64,000 nt of DNA from Pogonophryne albipinna (Eukaryota; Chordata; Actinopteri; Perciformes; Artedidraconidae), in assembly GCA_028583405.1 (NCBI GenBank), contig CM053256.1, positions 17,150,195-17,214,194 of the forward strand, read 5' to 3'. A program made the translations under genes and the position numbers. Of the stretch, positions 16,036-31,112 are shown in pieces; position 1 is the stretch's first letter; each line of letters begins with the position of its first letter. Below the pieces are notes generated by a model. It saw only the letters and a list, made by a program, of their open reading frames with translations, was not told the origin of the DNA and ran no database searches.

Positions 16036-18430
16036 TATATATTCATGTTAAATAAAGGACACAAGAAGGAGCCCTGCAGATACAAAACTGATACTAGGGA
16101 TACGTGGTTGACTAAGCTGCCATATTTGACGAGTTTGGATAAAGAAAAAGTGCTGACACAAAATGGCATCTTAAGAATTAAGGTTTAAAGTGTTTTTAAA
16201 GGAGTGTTACAATCAACACAAATATTCAAACTAATTAATTTAATCAGACAAAGAAGACTGTCTTATAATCTCACCCAGTCATACCTTGTTTGCGTAACCA
16301 TAGGGTTGTTTTTCCTCAGTTGACACGTCTGGTTTGTTTTATCCCACTGATCTGTAAGACCACTTGTGAGAGAGAATTAACTGCTAATCAGTTTTAGTCT
16401 GCAGGCTGTTAATATTTAATTGAATAAACAAACAGACACAAACAACTTAATGCGGAGTGTTATGATAATGTTTTGCATCTCGCCTTACTTAAAATTCTGT
16501 CATGAAAAATGTAATTATTGTTGACAAAATTAATCACATTATAATTATGTTGTGGCGGAAGACAAGAGTTGTAGAAGTAGGTTAAACATAGAACACTTTT
16601 CAAGTGTTTTTTCCTCTTTCAGTTTCATCAGTTTGAATTAAGTTTCACAAAAAGTGAATCTTCGTATTTTTGTATTGTAAAAACACTGTAGGATATTTTA
16701 CAAGTTTATATAAACTTGTCACTGATGGGGATTGTGTTACTATTTTCCAAATATCTAGCATAAAACAGGCTTGGCCCTAAATGCATAAAATAACCATCAA
16801 CCACCATGTTAGATTATGTGTTCATCGTAATACTTTTCCTTTGAAAATAATCAAGTTTTTACAAATGTGTTTTTTTTATTTTAACACATTAGTTGAGATT
16901 GCATAATTGAGGTTATTAGGCTGCTGAGCCACAGTATCAGGTGTGTGGAGCTTAAATAAGCCCCTGTACCAATATTATTTCAACTAAATATAAAGTTACT
17001 GGAGTATTTCTTCCGATATTCATCCAACCAATGCTCTGAAACAGAACTGCACGGCGCCCTTCTTCTTCTGGATTAAGGTAACAATTTAAAACCTACACAA
17101 TACATCTTTAATAACCACACAAAATAAAGAAACAAATGAGTCAGCTTAGACAATTTGGAGCTCAATCATACATTAAATAAAGGGATGCTTTCAAAAAGGC
17201 CAAAGCCATAATACCATGCTATCTTATAATATGCTATTGACTATATGAGCCTAATGTAATAATAAAAAAAAAATGTGCAGACACAATCCTTGTATCTCAC
17301 AGCATCAATACAACTCTTCATTTACCGTTCAAAGTTGGTTCGGCTGATGCAGTCCATTAAAATGCTCTGATAGTCTGTGATCACTTGGTGAGAGAAGAGC
17401 AGTCTGTTTTATTGAATTAGGTGGTGACTGCTTTGATGAGGCAAGCCCAGTAAGGCTGTGGAGAATCTGAGAGGCAGGTTGCACAGAAAATGAAGTCTTC
17501 AGCTGTGGTGAGGAACACAACTGTGTGTGAATAATGATCCCAAATTGTGTAATTAATTATGAACACATCTGAATAGAGGAGAGATTTCAATAAAGGCTCA
17601 AGATACATGCCAAATGAGAGGGAGAGAATGAGAAAGAGATATAAAGATCATTCCCCCTTTTGAGTCGTTTCCATCTTAATAAAGCAGCAGGGTTAGAGAT
17701 GAGCCTGCTGTGCCCTCCTGTGGCCACAGCAGTGAAATATTGCCCGTCCCACTTCTGTCGCCCCTAATTGGAGTCACTGGGAATCAGATTATCTTGTAAT
17801 AAGAATGCATCATTGAGTTACATCAATGAGGTAAATACAAATATTGACATAACATTTTAAATCAGCGGAAATCAGGTGATTGCAAATAGACTCCTCCAAC
17901 AAATCAGAACATAGGGCTTTATCAAAATATTTAATAAAAGAAAAATGCATTTTGTACATGCCTACTGCTTAAAATGCTATGAATACATTGTCTTTAAACT
18001 ACAGATAAATAAAGGACGATGGACCAATTTTGATGGTTGTTTTGTTGTGAAGAATGTGTTTGTTGTTTCCTACTACACAATGAATGCACTACAAAGAGTA
18101 TTGCTACAGCACATACAGTATAAGGCCAATGAAATCCTCTGAGGATTGTTGGTTAAAAAGAAAAACAATTAAGGAGAGGCTATCCATTTAGTCTTTCTTA
18201 CAGCTAATTGAATTAGCACATGTGCTATTAGCAAACAAATAAACAATGCTACTGCCTTTAAAGATAATTAGCCTACCACTGTTCACCATTTTTAAATGTT
18301 TTTAAGTGATATATTTAGTTTCATTTGTGTTTTGGAATAAGGCTTGGCAATCTGGCAAAACAATGAATAACAAGCAAGCCACACGCCAAGTGAGTTTTAA
18401 AGTCCTTGAGACAAACACCCACCTATCCTG
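16036..18430. other. AT-rich unique non-coding DNA
   Basis: No gene or mobile element is recognised. A moderately GC region at 17640-17790 is repeat-free. Confidence 0.4.
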
Positions 18431-18439
18431 GCAGTGAGA

Positions 18440-18745
18440 CAGTCGGCCAACAAACCACCCAGACGGGCATCAGAGCAGTCGGTGAGAGTGACAGTCATTC
18501 CACCAACAAGTCAATCAGACACTCGGATAATCCTTTAGTCAGTCAACAAGCCGGTGAGCAATCCAGCCAGCCTGCCACTCTACGGGTTAGCCAGTAAACA
18601 TGCTAACGCGTCCACTGGTTCCTTCATTTGCTCCAGACCAGCAGCAAGTCTTAACTTCAAACAAGCAGTCAGTCACTCAGTCAGCCAGACAGGAAACCAG
18701 TTAACCTCTGCCAACGAGGCAACCAGTCCGTCAGTTTAACCAATA
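18440..18745. repeat. Degenerate CAGT-rich low-complexity tract
   Basis: CAGTCAGTC, CCAGCCAG and CAACAAG motifs recur irregularly across about 300 bp. This gives the look of a decayed tetranucleotide (CAGT)n array. The short open frames here are a consequence of the repeat composition. Confidence 0.55.
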
Positions 18746-18959
18746 CCCTCCCTGTCAGTTTAGCACAGTATATATTAAGCAGGGCTGGATAGCACACATG
18801 ACCTTTCTCAATTCCAGTGTGGAGCAGACAAATCATTAATATTACTATGGTAACAGCAGGGCACAAACTGGGGATAAATAAAGAACCATTTAAGGATGGC
18901 CTACTCACACAAACACATGTGCATTCGCATATGCAAGAGGATATAGATGCAAATACACA

Positions 18960-18962
<3 letters not shown>

Positions 18963-19029
<67 letters not shown>
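18963..19029. repeat. (CA)n microsatellite
   Basis: About 33 perfect AC units. Confidence 0.97.
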
Positions 19030-19033
<4 letters not shown>

Positions 19034-21205
19034 GTTAGCTGAAATGTGCCCATCTCTTCTGTTCTGCCCTTGGAGAATCTAAATGCTAAATGTATGTGCA
19101 TATTTTTTCATAGCAAGAGACATATTAGAATTTTTCCAGCAACCCGCCCCCCTCCTCCCCTTCAGTCGTCTCCCATACGGAGGACATGAAAGAGTCTGGA
19201 GCGCATAATGTTGGAGGAATTAAGGGATTCCTTGGTGGCCCCAAGTACCAGGGGCCATCGTAATGACGAGGGGGCTTAAGCGCTTTGTATCCTCCTTTTT
19301 ACCCCGCTCTGTCTCTGTGCTCAGGTCTGGCAGTTTCCGTATCCCTTATTTTTGAGGCCGTGTGTGTCATTGAATATTCATTCATGATCATCTGTTTGTT
19401 ATTGTAACAGGCACATTGCTCTCTTGTTTGTAATGGGAAATGACCAAGCAAGGAAAGAGGATGGAAGTGTGTCCTCGTCTGTCTGCAAGTGCAAATACTG
19501 TTTGTTAGTACTGTATGTTTTTTATTTTAATTGACAATCATATGCAAAGAGGGCAGACTGCCAACAAGACACCATTTCTCAATGATCCCCTGTGAGTTCA
19601 TGGCAGATGATCTCACTCTTCTCTTTTATCTCTTCTTCTCCAATGATGGCCATCGATCTGGGTCATAGGGGAGGGGGAATTGATTGAGAAACTCTAGCAT
19701 GGTCAAAGAGGAGGAGGATTCCCACTAGACCCTCTGACTGGTGTTGTATGCTTCATATAGATCTCCCTCCCCATCAGGGGCCACTTACTATCTCACCAAC
19801 ACTGTCAAACATTATATTGTAGACAGACGAATGCTCTTTTTCGCCCCATTGTGAGGACAATGTGGTAAACTGAGCTGACATGAAATAGAAGTTTGTTTTA
19901 GACAGGAAGTGTTTGGATATCATCTTGGAAAGTTCAAGGTAAAATAAGCCTGCATGCCCTCTATCATAGCAAATGTAACAAGGAACTTAATTTGAAAAAT
20001 ATGTATTTAGTTATTTCCTGTGAAGATGTCCTGTCACTCAGAAAGGACTGGACAGGACAGTATATGCTGCAATTAGAAATATAAAATCTGATGACTGTGT
20101 CTAAATTGCATTTATTTCCATTTACAATGTAAACATATTTACGTTTAGCATGGATAGAAAAGTCTCCAGGTATGTATGTGTTCAACATGCTGTCAGAAAG
20201 CCTTTAACAGCAAATATCCACTAGAGGGTGAGATTGGACTGCTTATTAAGAAATAAATCCAACAATGTACTTCCACATTCTGTTTGCAGCTAATATATGT
20301 ATAACTGTTTCAATATGTGAAGAAACCTGATGCAAGACATGCAACTAAACTTGTTTAGCCTAACTTTATCAAGTAGGAAAGTGATTTCACCTTCAGATTG
20401 CTTCAGTGTATCTTGCAAAACTTTATATTCTCAAGCTATTGCAGCAGTTTGACTTTGCATTTGGTATTCTACAACAGCAATCGTGTTGTAATCCAAAAAG
20501 TAATTATAATACGTTACTTTGACTTTAATTGTGTAATGGCTCGTTTTGGTCTTTGCTCTATTTCTTGTATTATTCTTTGATCATATAAATCTTTGAATGA
20601 AATTATAAAGTGCCATATGAGAATTATTTAGAAACACTTGTTTTGTCTTAGATTTCAAGATATAGGGTACTGTATATGTTTTACCTTTAAAAGCATCCAC
20701 CAGTTTTTGTTATATGATATGGCTGATTATGTTAGATCAGAGGCAAAAACGGACAGGTCAGTTCCCTATAGCTCTGTATACATACAATACTCTGACCATA
20801 TATTACTATCCTACACATGGTATTGGAATCATTATTGCTACTAATTCTTAATATTTTTTCTCTTAAAGTTGTATTATTTACAGTTCCTTAACACTTAAAC
20901 TGAGACTATTGTTGTTCAGTTTCATTTCTTTTGGGGGGTAACCTTTTTTCATTTGAAAAAAGGTGAATCAATTCTTCGCTGTCTGACAGCCTGAAGGAAT
21001 CAAGAAGTAAAAAAGAAAAATGCCCACCAGTGATGGCAGGTACTGTAAGCTTACTGTAGTGTGGCAGGTCAGATTCATGTATTGTGTTAGCTTTGGCGTT
21101 GTTCCCTCTGAGGGGGAAACTGAACCTCTGTCAAAGTGTCACATTCAGGCAACACTTGTCTTGATCAAAGCTGGCACCAGCCTGGCCCAGATGGTTGGTA
21201 CACAT

Positions 21206-21207
<2 letters not shown>
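19030..21207. other. Unique gene-free DNA
   Basis: No recognised gene or element. The segment 19140-19400 is less AT-rich and repeat-free, a possible conserved non-coding sequence. Confidence 0.4.

Positions 21208-21292
<85 letters not shown>
21208..21292. repeat. (CA)n microsatellite
   Basis: About 42 perfect AC units, followed by a CA/TG-rich imperfect zone to about 21530. Confidence 0.97.
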
Positions 21293-21295
<3 letters not shown>

Positions 21296-24200
21296 CATGT
21301 TCAGTGCATGTATACACAAGTACATACAGTGTATGCATGCAAAAAACAAAAGCAGTACATATAGTATGCACATAAAGACAGCAGGCACTCACATTAGCAC
21401 AAGCTCTACCAAACACACTCACATGCTGATATGCACAAGTATAAATAGGTTCCGACACACACATACTGTATAGGCCACACATTGAAATACACATGCATGA
21501 ACATGCATGCACGCACGCACATACACTGAAGGAAAAAAAAGGCCTCTCCTCACATTGTTAATCCCCTTTGTTGTTATCGATGTTAATTGAAAGAATGAGC
21601 TTTATTTTATGGTCCCCTGCTGGGTCATTACTTAGCAAGCATGGAATGGCACTATTCATAAACACTTCCAGGAAAAACTGAATTACAGCCATTCTCTGAA
21701 CAATCACTTTTAATAATGTGGCAAGCCACCTTACTTTTTGTGAGGGACAATGTTTATTTTAAGACACTGATCTGTTCAGCTGTAGGTGTTTTGTCATTAT
21801 AGAAAGGAGAGATTTTAGAGCAATGAGAAGAAAGGGTGAAAAAGAGAGCAAAGGAAACGGAGCGACTCGCCTTTCTCTTGGAGTCCCATATTTTCATTGG
21901 CTGGGGTCAAACAGAGTTCAGTGACCGATTACACACATTGCCAGGTGACCCCTGAAGTCATCCAAGGTCTGTGTATTTTTTTGTAGTCCTTACCCCCTCT
22001 AAGGCCTTACAGGCATATTGCTGTAACTCCACGAGGCAATGCAAACATAGCCATAGGTCCAACTCCTACTTTTAGATCATGAGTTCATAACAACCTATAT
22101 CTCATGCTAGAGATATATTGACTATGTAGAAAGATTTGCTAAAGTATAGTGTATGATAATGTAATTTGGTGTGGTTCTAAATGTTTAAAATGTGGGTGTT
22201 AAATCATTGTAAAGAAAAAAATATTTGCAAGTGAAAAAAGAAATGAAAAAAAGGGTCTTGGGTTTTAGTGAAATTATATGAATCTTAACTTACTTGCCTA
22301 AATTGCTCGACAATTTCCATCACTGTCACACTTTCAAATTGTGCACTCAAAAGGAGCTTCGCTGGCATGCGATGGTGTTCAATCATGGCAGTGCAATTGT
22401 CTTCATATTTCAAACTTTAATGACCGGAGAAAAATCGCGCTGATCCGTTCTAAGGCTTACATTTCTGTGGATGCAGCCTTATGTGGCTCCGGGGGATCTC
22501 AATGTAAGAACAACCCGTGACCAGCTGTTCATAGGATCTATAGCAGAAATGGAAGGCACCCCCCCCCCCTGCAATTTTCACCTCATGGACCAAGCATGTG
22601 TTACACACTGGGAGAACCGTGCAGGGATTTCCGCAACAGCTCAAATTGTTTTCTGAATGTCTCCTGCTTCCTTGGGAGGGTTTGATATTACCAACACATT
22701 ATGCTGAATATAGCTTTGCTGATCCGACAACAGGGGAATACATCCTGCCCTGACCATTACCAATCAAATGTACTGAACAAATACCAAATGGAGCCCAAGT
22801 ATAAGCTAATCCAAAGTGAATTTGAAAAATATTTCAAAATACTAACACACTTAATATTTTAGATCAAGTTGCTGTAATGAAATGGTTTTGAATAAAAAGG
22901 AAGTCCCATTTGGAAAACGTAATGCTTTTTGAATTCCAGCTACTTCTGTAAACATCATCATTCAGGAATAACTAATTTCCAGCATGTACAGCAAGTGATT
23001 ACGCCCTCTGGTGGCAAGATGGTGAAGTGCTACAACAATACATGGACCTTGAATGGGTTATCAGAGTTTAACGCACAAGCACAAATAAAGTAGGCCTACG
23101 TAAAAAAAAAAGTTTGGTCCAAATATCAAAGCCCTTATCAGTACCACATGACCAACACTAGACTGAGATGCCAACATGTACATGTTTTGTATCGCATATA
23201 GATTCAGAGTTTACATAAATGTAATCGTGCATTATCACTAATGTTAAAACTGCAAATGCAAATAGTATACATACACTGTGCACGCATCCAAGCAGGTGCC
23301 GGTCATTCATCTTGTCAGTCTTTTATAAGAACAGCAGCACTAATTATCTTACAATCACAGACTAAAACGTTCTCTTTTGAAAAAGAGAACCCCCCTTGTT
23401 TTTTTTGTCATAACGGAATGCAGCCTTGATTGTGCGTGTGTGTTTCAATGCCTTATACTGCACAATTACAGAAAGAGGCTGACAGTCTTCAAACATTTGG
23501 CGCAGGCCCTAGATATGTAGCCATCCTAAGTAGGTTGATTGAAATGCTCCCTTGGATTATCACGTAAAGGTTTCCATTCATTAGACAGACGTTTTTTGCG
23601 GAATGAAAAGCATGAAATATGGTTCTTCCATCTTATTTTCCATTCCATATTTCTACTTTACAGGAGGAAGACGAAGAGAGTTCTTCTTTTACTTTTTTTT
23701 ATAAAGTTAACTTGCTTGTTGTAGGTTTTCATAAAAAAGAGGCAATCCTACTTCTGTGAAAACATGAATACATAAGATACAATATCATGTATCATTTGTG
23801 TTACATGTTTCAATGTAATAAATAATTGCACCAAAACAATAAATACATATCTGCCTGCAATCTAGTTTTGACTTTGACCAATTGACAAAAATGATATTCA
23901 AAACTACATTGATATCAGTTAAAAGTTCTTGAAATGTTGAGCTTCATAGTTGTATTATCGTTAATGCAACAAGAAAATATGATTATGCCTTTAAATTTCC
24001 TCTCAAAAAGTCTAACAAGTGTTTGGAAAAAACATAATTATTTCGTTAATTGAGAAACAAATTGTAAATGTTCAAACCTGCTCATCATTAAGATAATAGA
24101 AAGTTACAACTTATTACAGTACAGGGTTTTGAATTGTACAGGTGGAAGCATTTTTACTGGCAATCCAAATCCGACACCAAAGCCTGGAGTGTCCATGCAA

Positions 24201-27200
24201 CTTGTGCTGCTGGCAACAACAAAAAAATCCCCCACCAAAGTTCACATGGCGTTTCTTCCCATTACCCCATTCAACACAAACTGTAAGCAATTTTTAAAAT
24301 GAAGCTCAGGAACTACACTTATTTTTGTATTGATCGTTAGATGATTTTTGACATCCTCACTAAAAAACAACTATTGATTATTTCATGTGTTTATGTTTAA
24401 CAGAACAATGTGGATAGTGCCTTTGCCACAACACTGAGGCATTGACAGATGCTAGCCGAAGGAAATACATATTCCAACAAAACTTGTTTTAAATAGTTAC
24501 GTAAAAAAGCTTTGACTGGATTACTAAACTAAACCAGCTTGATTTGTAGTCAGTTTATAGTTAATTGTTTTTATTCAATAATGACTACTGAACTGCAATA
24601 CCCTTGCATGTCACTGATTGATGTGTCTGAGTGGGCAGCTTTTTAAAGTGAGTGACGAAGAGTGGGTACAAACAATGTACAAGTGATTGACGAGATGGTT
24701 ATAATACAATTTCAGCCAATTGGTTCTCACCATCTCTTTATTTCTCACTTTCACACGCTTCTTTCTTTCCCTCTGTTGGCCATTAAAAAAAACTATTGGA
24801 ATAATATAACACCACAATCTATACTTTTTTATTTTTTTATTACTGAAACCATGTCTCACTTTCAAAGAATATTCCACGTTTTGACAAAAGAAACATATGC
24901 AAAACTAACTAATATGCACCGTGTAAAAGACTTGAAAAGTCTGTCCATGATATCTGATGAGTGAATAATAGGGGACGGGAGCTTTATCCCCCTGAGATCT
25001 TAGATAAAGTTATATGGGTGTAAGTACAGGGGTATTGCAGTGGTACAAAAATCACCCACTGTCCCATAGTTACCAATCATCTCTTAAAACATCTGAAATG
25101 ATCATCCTTGTTTCAGAGCAAACTCGACATCGAAGAGAAATCTCCATGACTGATAAATCAACACCCTGAGCATCAAGCACCTGTTATGACAAGGGATTCC
25201 TTTTGATAAGTGTCAAGTGGCTTTAGTCTTTCCAACAGTCGTCTTGTTGCCAAACCTTTACACATCTTTGTTCTTCTCCCAAATAGCAAAGAAATGTAAT
25301 GGAGGGATTTAGACACTTGAAAAAAACAACTGGTGAATGGATGAACGTCATTTAAATAATGAAGTGTGAATCAAGTGTGTATAATAAATCAAAGGAAAAC
25401 CCATTCTTTCCTCAGTACATCAGCCCTACTGATGTCCGTATCAAATCTACAACCCTCAATCCGGGATAACGTTTTTTAAAAAGCCACATAGTGGCATCTG
25501 CGCTTTTGAAAACAATAATTTCATACAGAATGTTTTAAAAGAGGAGGAAAGTAATGGTTGGCCCGTGACACTATTTTATAGTTTGTACAACAGGGCAGAA
25601 CAAGACGTTTGTTGTGGCTCATTATAGGTCAAAATCACTTGGCTTTTGTTGTCCCAGGCACAAAATGATCTATGCTTATCCAGACAGGATATGTTTGATA
25701 TTACATCACAACAATCTGCCAAAGTATGTCACACTGCTTCTTGCAATGAGACAATGCATTGGAAGTCAATATGAACTAATTCTGACATTTTGTAAACAGT
25801 ATTTATTTGGAGACAAAGGATTACAACTTGTAAAATCCCTGTAAATACTTGTATAGTGACAAGTTTGTCTGGGCATGAATCGGCTAATTATCGACAAGCC
25901 TCAGCATCAGTCATTGTGGAAACAAATGTGTTAGACTCATAAGATAGAAACTGTATTATTTTCCAATTAGTATGATCACAAAAGCTTGTAGCAACTTCAA
26001 TAAGACAGAGAGAGCTCCAGACACAACTGCATCATCTCTTGGTTGACTTTTATTTATTTGGCCTGAGCTTGGTCTACATTCTGCATAGTTATGCTCATGA
26101 CAAACTAATATCCGAATCCAAATTGGACTGGACAAGCGCTAACGTGCCTCTGCTGAAATGTAGTCAGGGCAGCTGCTACCAAGGGATGCTGTTTCCAATG
26201 AGAGAGATTAGTGAAAACCAGTTGTCAGTGGGTAAATGAGAGCCATGGGAGCAAAATGGTCTCCATGAAATAAAATAAAACATACGTACACACAATTACT
26301 TTAGCCCTTCTGGCACCATGAAACAAAAGGCACGTTTTCGTACCATATACAAGCAGATCCATCCAGATGCTGTTTTCTTTTTGTGGGTCAGTGCTTTAAC
26401 ACCCGATACGGATAAACATTATTTGTTATGAACTTTACATTTGGTATTACTTTGAGGTTGAATGCTGGGACAAAATAATGTTATTTACAGGTAAAAGGAC
26501 ATCAAGACCTGCGAGTATGTTTCATTGTTCTGTTTTTGATGTAAGATAACTATTAAAATGGCCGGCATCCAATCACTTTCTGTTAGCGAGTTAGCATTTT
26601 GTGACCCTGGATTTACACATGCAGTTGTGTGACAACAGATCAGAAACAGAAACCTGACAAGGGCTTTTGCTATACAGACTGTTGGATGGAACAAAACAGT
26701 TGGCCCATTATCATTGCTCACAATGGTGAGAACTGATCTATTGGAAAATGTGAGGGCAGTGTCTGTGACTGTAACCATTGAGATGGCATAGAGTCACGAA
26801 AAAGAAAAAAAAGAAAATGGATCTTAGATCATGATGACAAACATCACTATTCCTGAGCTTTGGTCAATAAGTTTAATTCAATACTTTACTTATGCCTGTG
26901 GATTCCACAGTGTAGCGGAGCATTTTAGCATCATTTGTCACAGACCTACACACAGGAAGGATTTATTCCCAGTGGTGCTCCCCCCCCCCCTTCTCATTTG
27001 TTTCCACCCATGTTAAAAGGTCTAATTTTTCTCCACTTCTCACAATGCTGAATATGCAGGCTTTCTTTATGTGGGTTCTCCCGTGAAAGACTCTTCATGC
27101 CAAGAGACTAATGGTGTGCCATTTGCAGATAATAGGCTTTTAGTTGTCTCAGCTTTATGGAGACTGCCCACACAAAAATGTGCTGCCATTCACACGAGGA

Positions 27201-27591
27201 CAGGCCTTGTGTGAGAGCAATTTGTTTAGGGATCTCTGCTGATGTGTATTGTGTGACTTCAAGTAAAACAAAATATATATTTCAATGTAAACATTACTTT
27301 AAGCCCAACAACTTTGCCCTGACCCATTGATACACAGTTTTAGCTAAATGTAATAAACAAATATTTTCATAGTGTTTACAAAGTTGCTGAAAGATTATTG
27401 CCATCTCCTTGCTTGCTGTGTTGTTTTATATATTCCAAAAGTATTTGCCGTTTGTTGAGAGGAACCATTATAACTTTGATATTATTTTTTTAGAAAACTC
27501 TCTCAGTACCCTATAGCTGACAGTGATTTTCCTCTCTGGACCTTCCATAGATCTATGCATTTATTACTGATATAGATTTACTAGAAACATA
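21293..27591. other. Unique gene-free DNA
   Basis: Over 6 kb with no protein-like frame and no recognised transposon. Homopolymer runs of C occur at 22560-22569 and near 26981-26990. Segments around 21600-21660 and 21850-21990 are repeat-free with mixed composition. The next mobile element starts at 27594. Confidence 0.45.
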
Positions 27592-28523
27592 TACAGTACC
27601 AGTCAAAAGTTCGGACACACCTTCTCATTCAATGGTTTTTGTTTATTTTAATGTTGTTCTACTTTATAGATTAATACTGAAGATATCAAAACTATGAAAG
27701 AACATATGGAATTATCTAGTTAACAAATCCAGAATATGATTTTTGTTTTAGATTCTTCAAAGTAGACCCCTTTTGCCTTGATGAGAGCTTGGCACACTCT
27801 TGGCTTCTCTCAGTCAGCTTCAAGATGTATCACCTGGAATGGTGTGCCTTGTCAAGAGTTAATTTGTGGAATTACTTGCCTTCTTTATGTGTTTGAGACC
27901 ATCAGTTGTATTGTGCAGAGGTAGGGTTAGTGCACAGTGGATAGCCCTATTTGACTACTGTTGTAACCCATATTATGGCAAGAACGACTCAACTCAGTAA
28001 AGAAAAACGACCGTCCATCATCACTTTAAAGGAGACATGTCATGCTTTTCCGGTTATTACCCGTCCCCTTGTGTATTATGAAGGTTTTTATGCATTTAAC
28101 CGGTCTGCAGAGTCAAAAACCCTCAAAGTACACCCTGTAGCGAGTAAAACTCTAACACAGAAAATACCTCCCCAAAACGCCTCGTTGGAGATTTCTCATT
28201 TTCCATTGTTTACTTCCTGGGTATCACTACGTAGGGATACCCAGTAGCCACGCCCAGAGCTATGACCAGGCTGATTGGTCCAAATTAACCAATCCACGGA
28301 CTTCCTCACACACACAGTGCAGGCAGCTTTGCTGATTTCTCCTCCCTGGCTGCAGGCTGATAACAGACAGTTGGGATCGCGGCGAAATTCTCTCTGCAGA
28401 CCCATTCTCACAGCGTTTATCAACCTATAAACCTTTTTCTTACTCAATATCAAGCCACACTTATTGTTTTTACTTCGGCTGTGAGTTTGTGTGTGCTCAG
28501 GATGAGTTTGGCTGTGTTCTATG

Positions 28524-28888
28524 GGATTAGTTTTGTATCATAAAGATAAAGAAACACTTTTTCAGAATAAAGCAAAACTATGAGTTTAAAAGAAGAAAAA
28601 AACTAAGTCAAGCAAAATAAAATAAATTTCAAAAATAAAACTATAAGTTGCAAACAAATCATTTGTGTAATCATGTAAACTATAAGTCTTTTTTCTTTGT
28701 TTTAACATAGGTTTTTGTTTGCAGTTCTTGTTTCTTCTTTCTCAATGATCAGACTTTTGCTCTCGCTGCAGCTTTCTCTTTTGCGCTCCCTAATTTTTTG
28801 TTTGAGATTCTGACACAAACCTCCCAGGTGGGCGGGACTTTCAGGGGTGCGTCCCCATTGGCTACTCAGTTTTTGAGTGACAGCCCAG
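28524..28888 (+). repeat. Inverted-repeat arm (left)
   Basis: It reads from CTATGGGATTAGTTTTGTAT through CTCAATGATCAGACTTTTGC and AGGTGGGCGGGACTTTC to GAGTGACAGCCCA. It pairs with 30747-31112 on the opposite strand with small differences. Confidence 0.85.
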
Positions 28889-29589
28889 TCCTCCAGCGAT
28901 TGTACAGTGCAGGCAGCTGCGGTGCGGTAGCTGAGCGTGGACAGAAGACCCCCAGAAGAACCAGCATTTCAATTATTATAATACTACAAGTGAAAATATA
29001 TGTAAGTATTGATCATTTGTGTTGTTTGTGCTATACGGTCTGTTTCTTTATTGTGTTAAGTGAGAAGTAAAGCTGTGATATGAAAGTTAGCTTGTGCTAC
29101 CTTTAGATCCATAACAATGCAAGCTAAGTAGCCTAACAGTTAGCTACATAGCTAGCAGTGAGTGAGCGTTCAGACACCGGCGCACACACTCAAACAGACT
29201 CGTGTGCCTGACTCTACCAACAGGCTTTCATGATTCTGTTTAGATATGCAAGTATAAGCCATGATAGCTTATTTTATTAACACGCTAATTTGATATGAAA
29301 ATCAATGGAGGCTGAGTTAACTTTGTAGGAAACCCTACCTTCCATGAGCTGTGTTTTATTTGTTAACTTCATATTTTTCATTTCCTAAAACATTTATTTT
29401 CCTCTCATATTAACAGTGTGGATCATTGAGACAGCGTGGCATCCAGAGTCTTTCCCGTTTTCCCACTTCCTCTGAGGGGACAGCAGCACGGAGGGGGGGG
29501 CATGAAGAAAGACCTGCACAAGCTTCATCCACGCTGGCGTTACTGTTATCACTGGCTCAGTGTCATTTCATTTGACCAAATGTCTTTAC

Positions 29590-29944
29590 ATATACATTTA
29601 CATTTTCATCTTCCTATTATACACACATGCATTTCCAAACATTTGGACTACCTATGTTGCAAATGTATTATCTTTTCAATTTACACACGGCATCTATTGC
29701 ACGTCTGTCCGTCCTGGGAGAGGGATCCCTCCTCTGTTGCTCTCCCTGAGGTTTCTCCCATTTTCCCCTTTAAACTGTGGGTTTTCTCTGGAAGTTTTTC
29801 CTTGTACGATGTGAGGGTCTAAGGACAGAGGGTGTCGTATTGTCATACTGATATTTTGTACAAACTGTGAAGTCCACTGAGACAAATGTAACATTTGTGA
29901 TATTGGGCTATATAAATAAACATTGATTGATTGATTGATTTAAT
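29590..29944 (+). mobile_element. LINE 3'-tail fragment (plus strand)
   Basis: A 5'-truncated copy ends in the tail TATATAAATAAACATTGATT followed by ATTG repeats. It shares long near-identical stretches with the minus-strand LINE end at 38918-39260, for example GGGAGAGGGATCCCTCCTCT and GAGGGTCTAAGGACAGAGGG. It lies inside the TTAA-flanked composite and is therefore a later insertion or was carried with it. Confidence 0.85.
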
Positions 29945-30487
29945 AGATTTTATTATTATCCACCTTTTTGTTTTATGTCCTTTTATTTAAAACATTCTTT
30001 GAGACTTCATCTTCTGGTTCAAATTTCAATAAATGTAATTTGTATAATCACTCTTTTGTCTTTATTCTACATGAAAATGTTAGAGATTCCATTCAAATCT
30101 GTTGATTATTCATATCTTCCTCAGGCTAGGAATAGTATGTCGAATTTTTTATGCTAAATGTATATCATTTTCTCACAGGATATAGAATGAAACAACACCG
30201 GTTTTATCCATTGTGTATGAATGCTTCAGCTCTTCAGACCAACATAGTAAGATATGAGCATGTTCCTTATTGTGTTGGTATGCAACCTAGGTCTGGTCTG
30301 TTTAATAAAGCAAATCTGCCACTTTTATATTGCAGAATTTGTTCAATTAAAGCAGTCTTTAATTGTTTGTCCTAAACACAGCAATATATGCTTTTGAAAT
30401 GTAACATGTCTTTGAAAAATAACAGTATACAGTTTATATTGTGTATCACCTTTAGCTTAAAAATACATAGATGTGTTTTTTTAATCT

Positions 30488-30560
30488 ATAAAATAAATAA
30501 ATAGACAGACGGACACTTTATCAATCCCAAATTGCGAAATAATTTAATAGCAGCAGTGTG
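30488..30560 (-). mobile_element. Possible short LINE or SINE 3' tail
   Basis: The + strand sequence AATAGACAGACGGACACTTT, then ATCAATCCCAAATTG, resembles the (ATAGACAG)n ACTTTAT-ATCCC tails of fish retroposons read on the minus strand. It is short, no body is recognised, and the call is weak. Confidence 0.3.
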
Positions 30561-30746
30561 TTCAGGTATTAAAATATTTAAAGTTGGAATAAAGTATAAA
30601 CTACACATCACAAGTATAATGCACTGCAATACTTAAGATAAGTCTGATATGTTCATGAAAACCCCCCAGGAGACACCAACACTAACGTGGCCGAGTGGAC
30701 TCCGGAGTTTGCTGCATGAGTTGAACTGTATGATCTGTGGTGTAGT

Positions 30747-31112
30747 GGGCTGTCACTCAAAAGCTGAGTAGCCAATGGGGACACACCCCTGAAAGTCCCG
30801 CCCACCTGGGATGTTTGTGTCAAAATCTCAAACAAAAAATGAGGGAGCGTAAACGAGAGAGCTGCAGCGAGAGCAAAAGTCTGATCATTGAGAAAGAAGA
30901 AACAAGAACTGCAAACAAAAACCTATGTTAAAACAAAGAAAAAATACTTATAGTTTACATGATTACACAAATGATTTGTTTGCAACTTATAGTTTTATTT
31001 TTGAAATTTATTTTATTTTGCTTGACTTAGTTTTTTTCTTCTTTTAAATTCATAGTTTTGCTTTATTCTGAGAAAGTGTTGCTTTATCTTTATGATACAA
31101 AACTAATCCCAT
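30747..31112 (-). repeat. Inverted-repeat arm (right)
   Basis: This is the reverse complement of 28524-28888 at high identity. It includes GAAAGTCCCGCCCACCT and AAGTCTGATCATTGAG. The two arms are separated by about 1.86 kb. Confidence 0.85.

Noticed and set aside
28798..29070. 90-codon frame after 28798
   Set aside because: Lies in an inverted-repeat arm of a TTAA-flanked element and has no protein similarity that I recognise.
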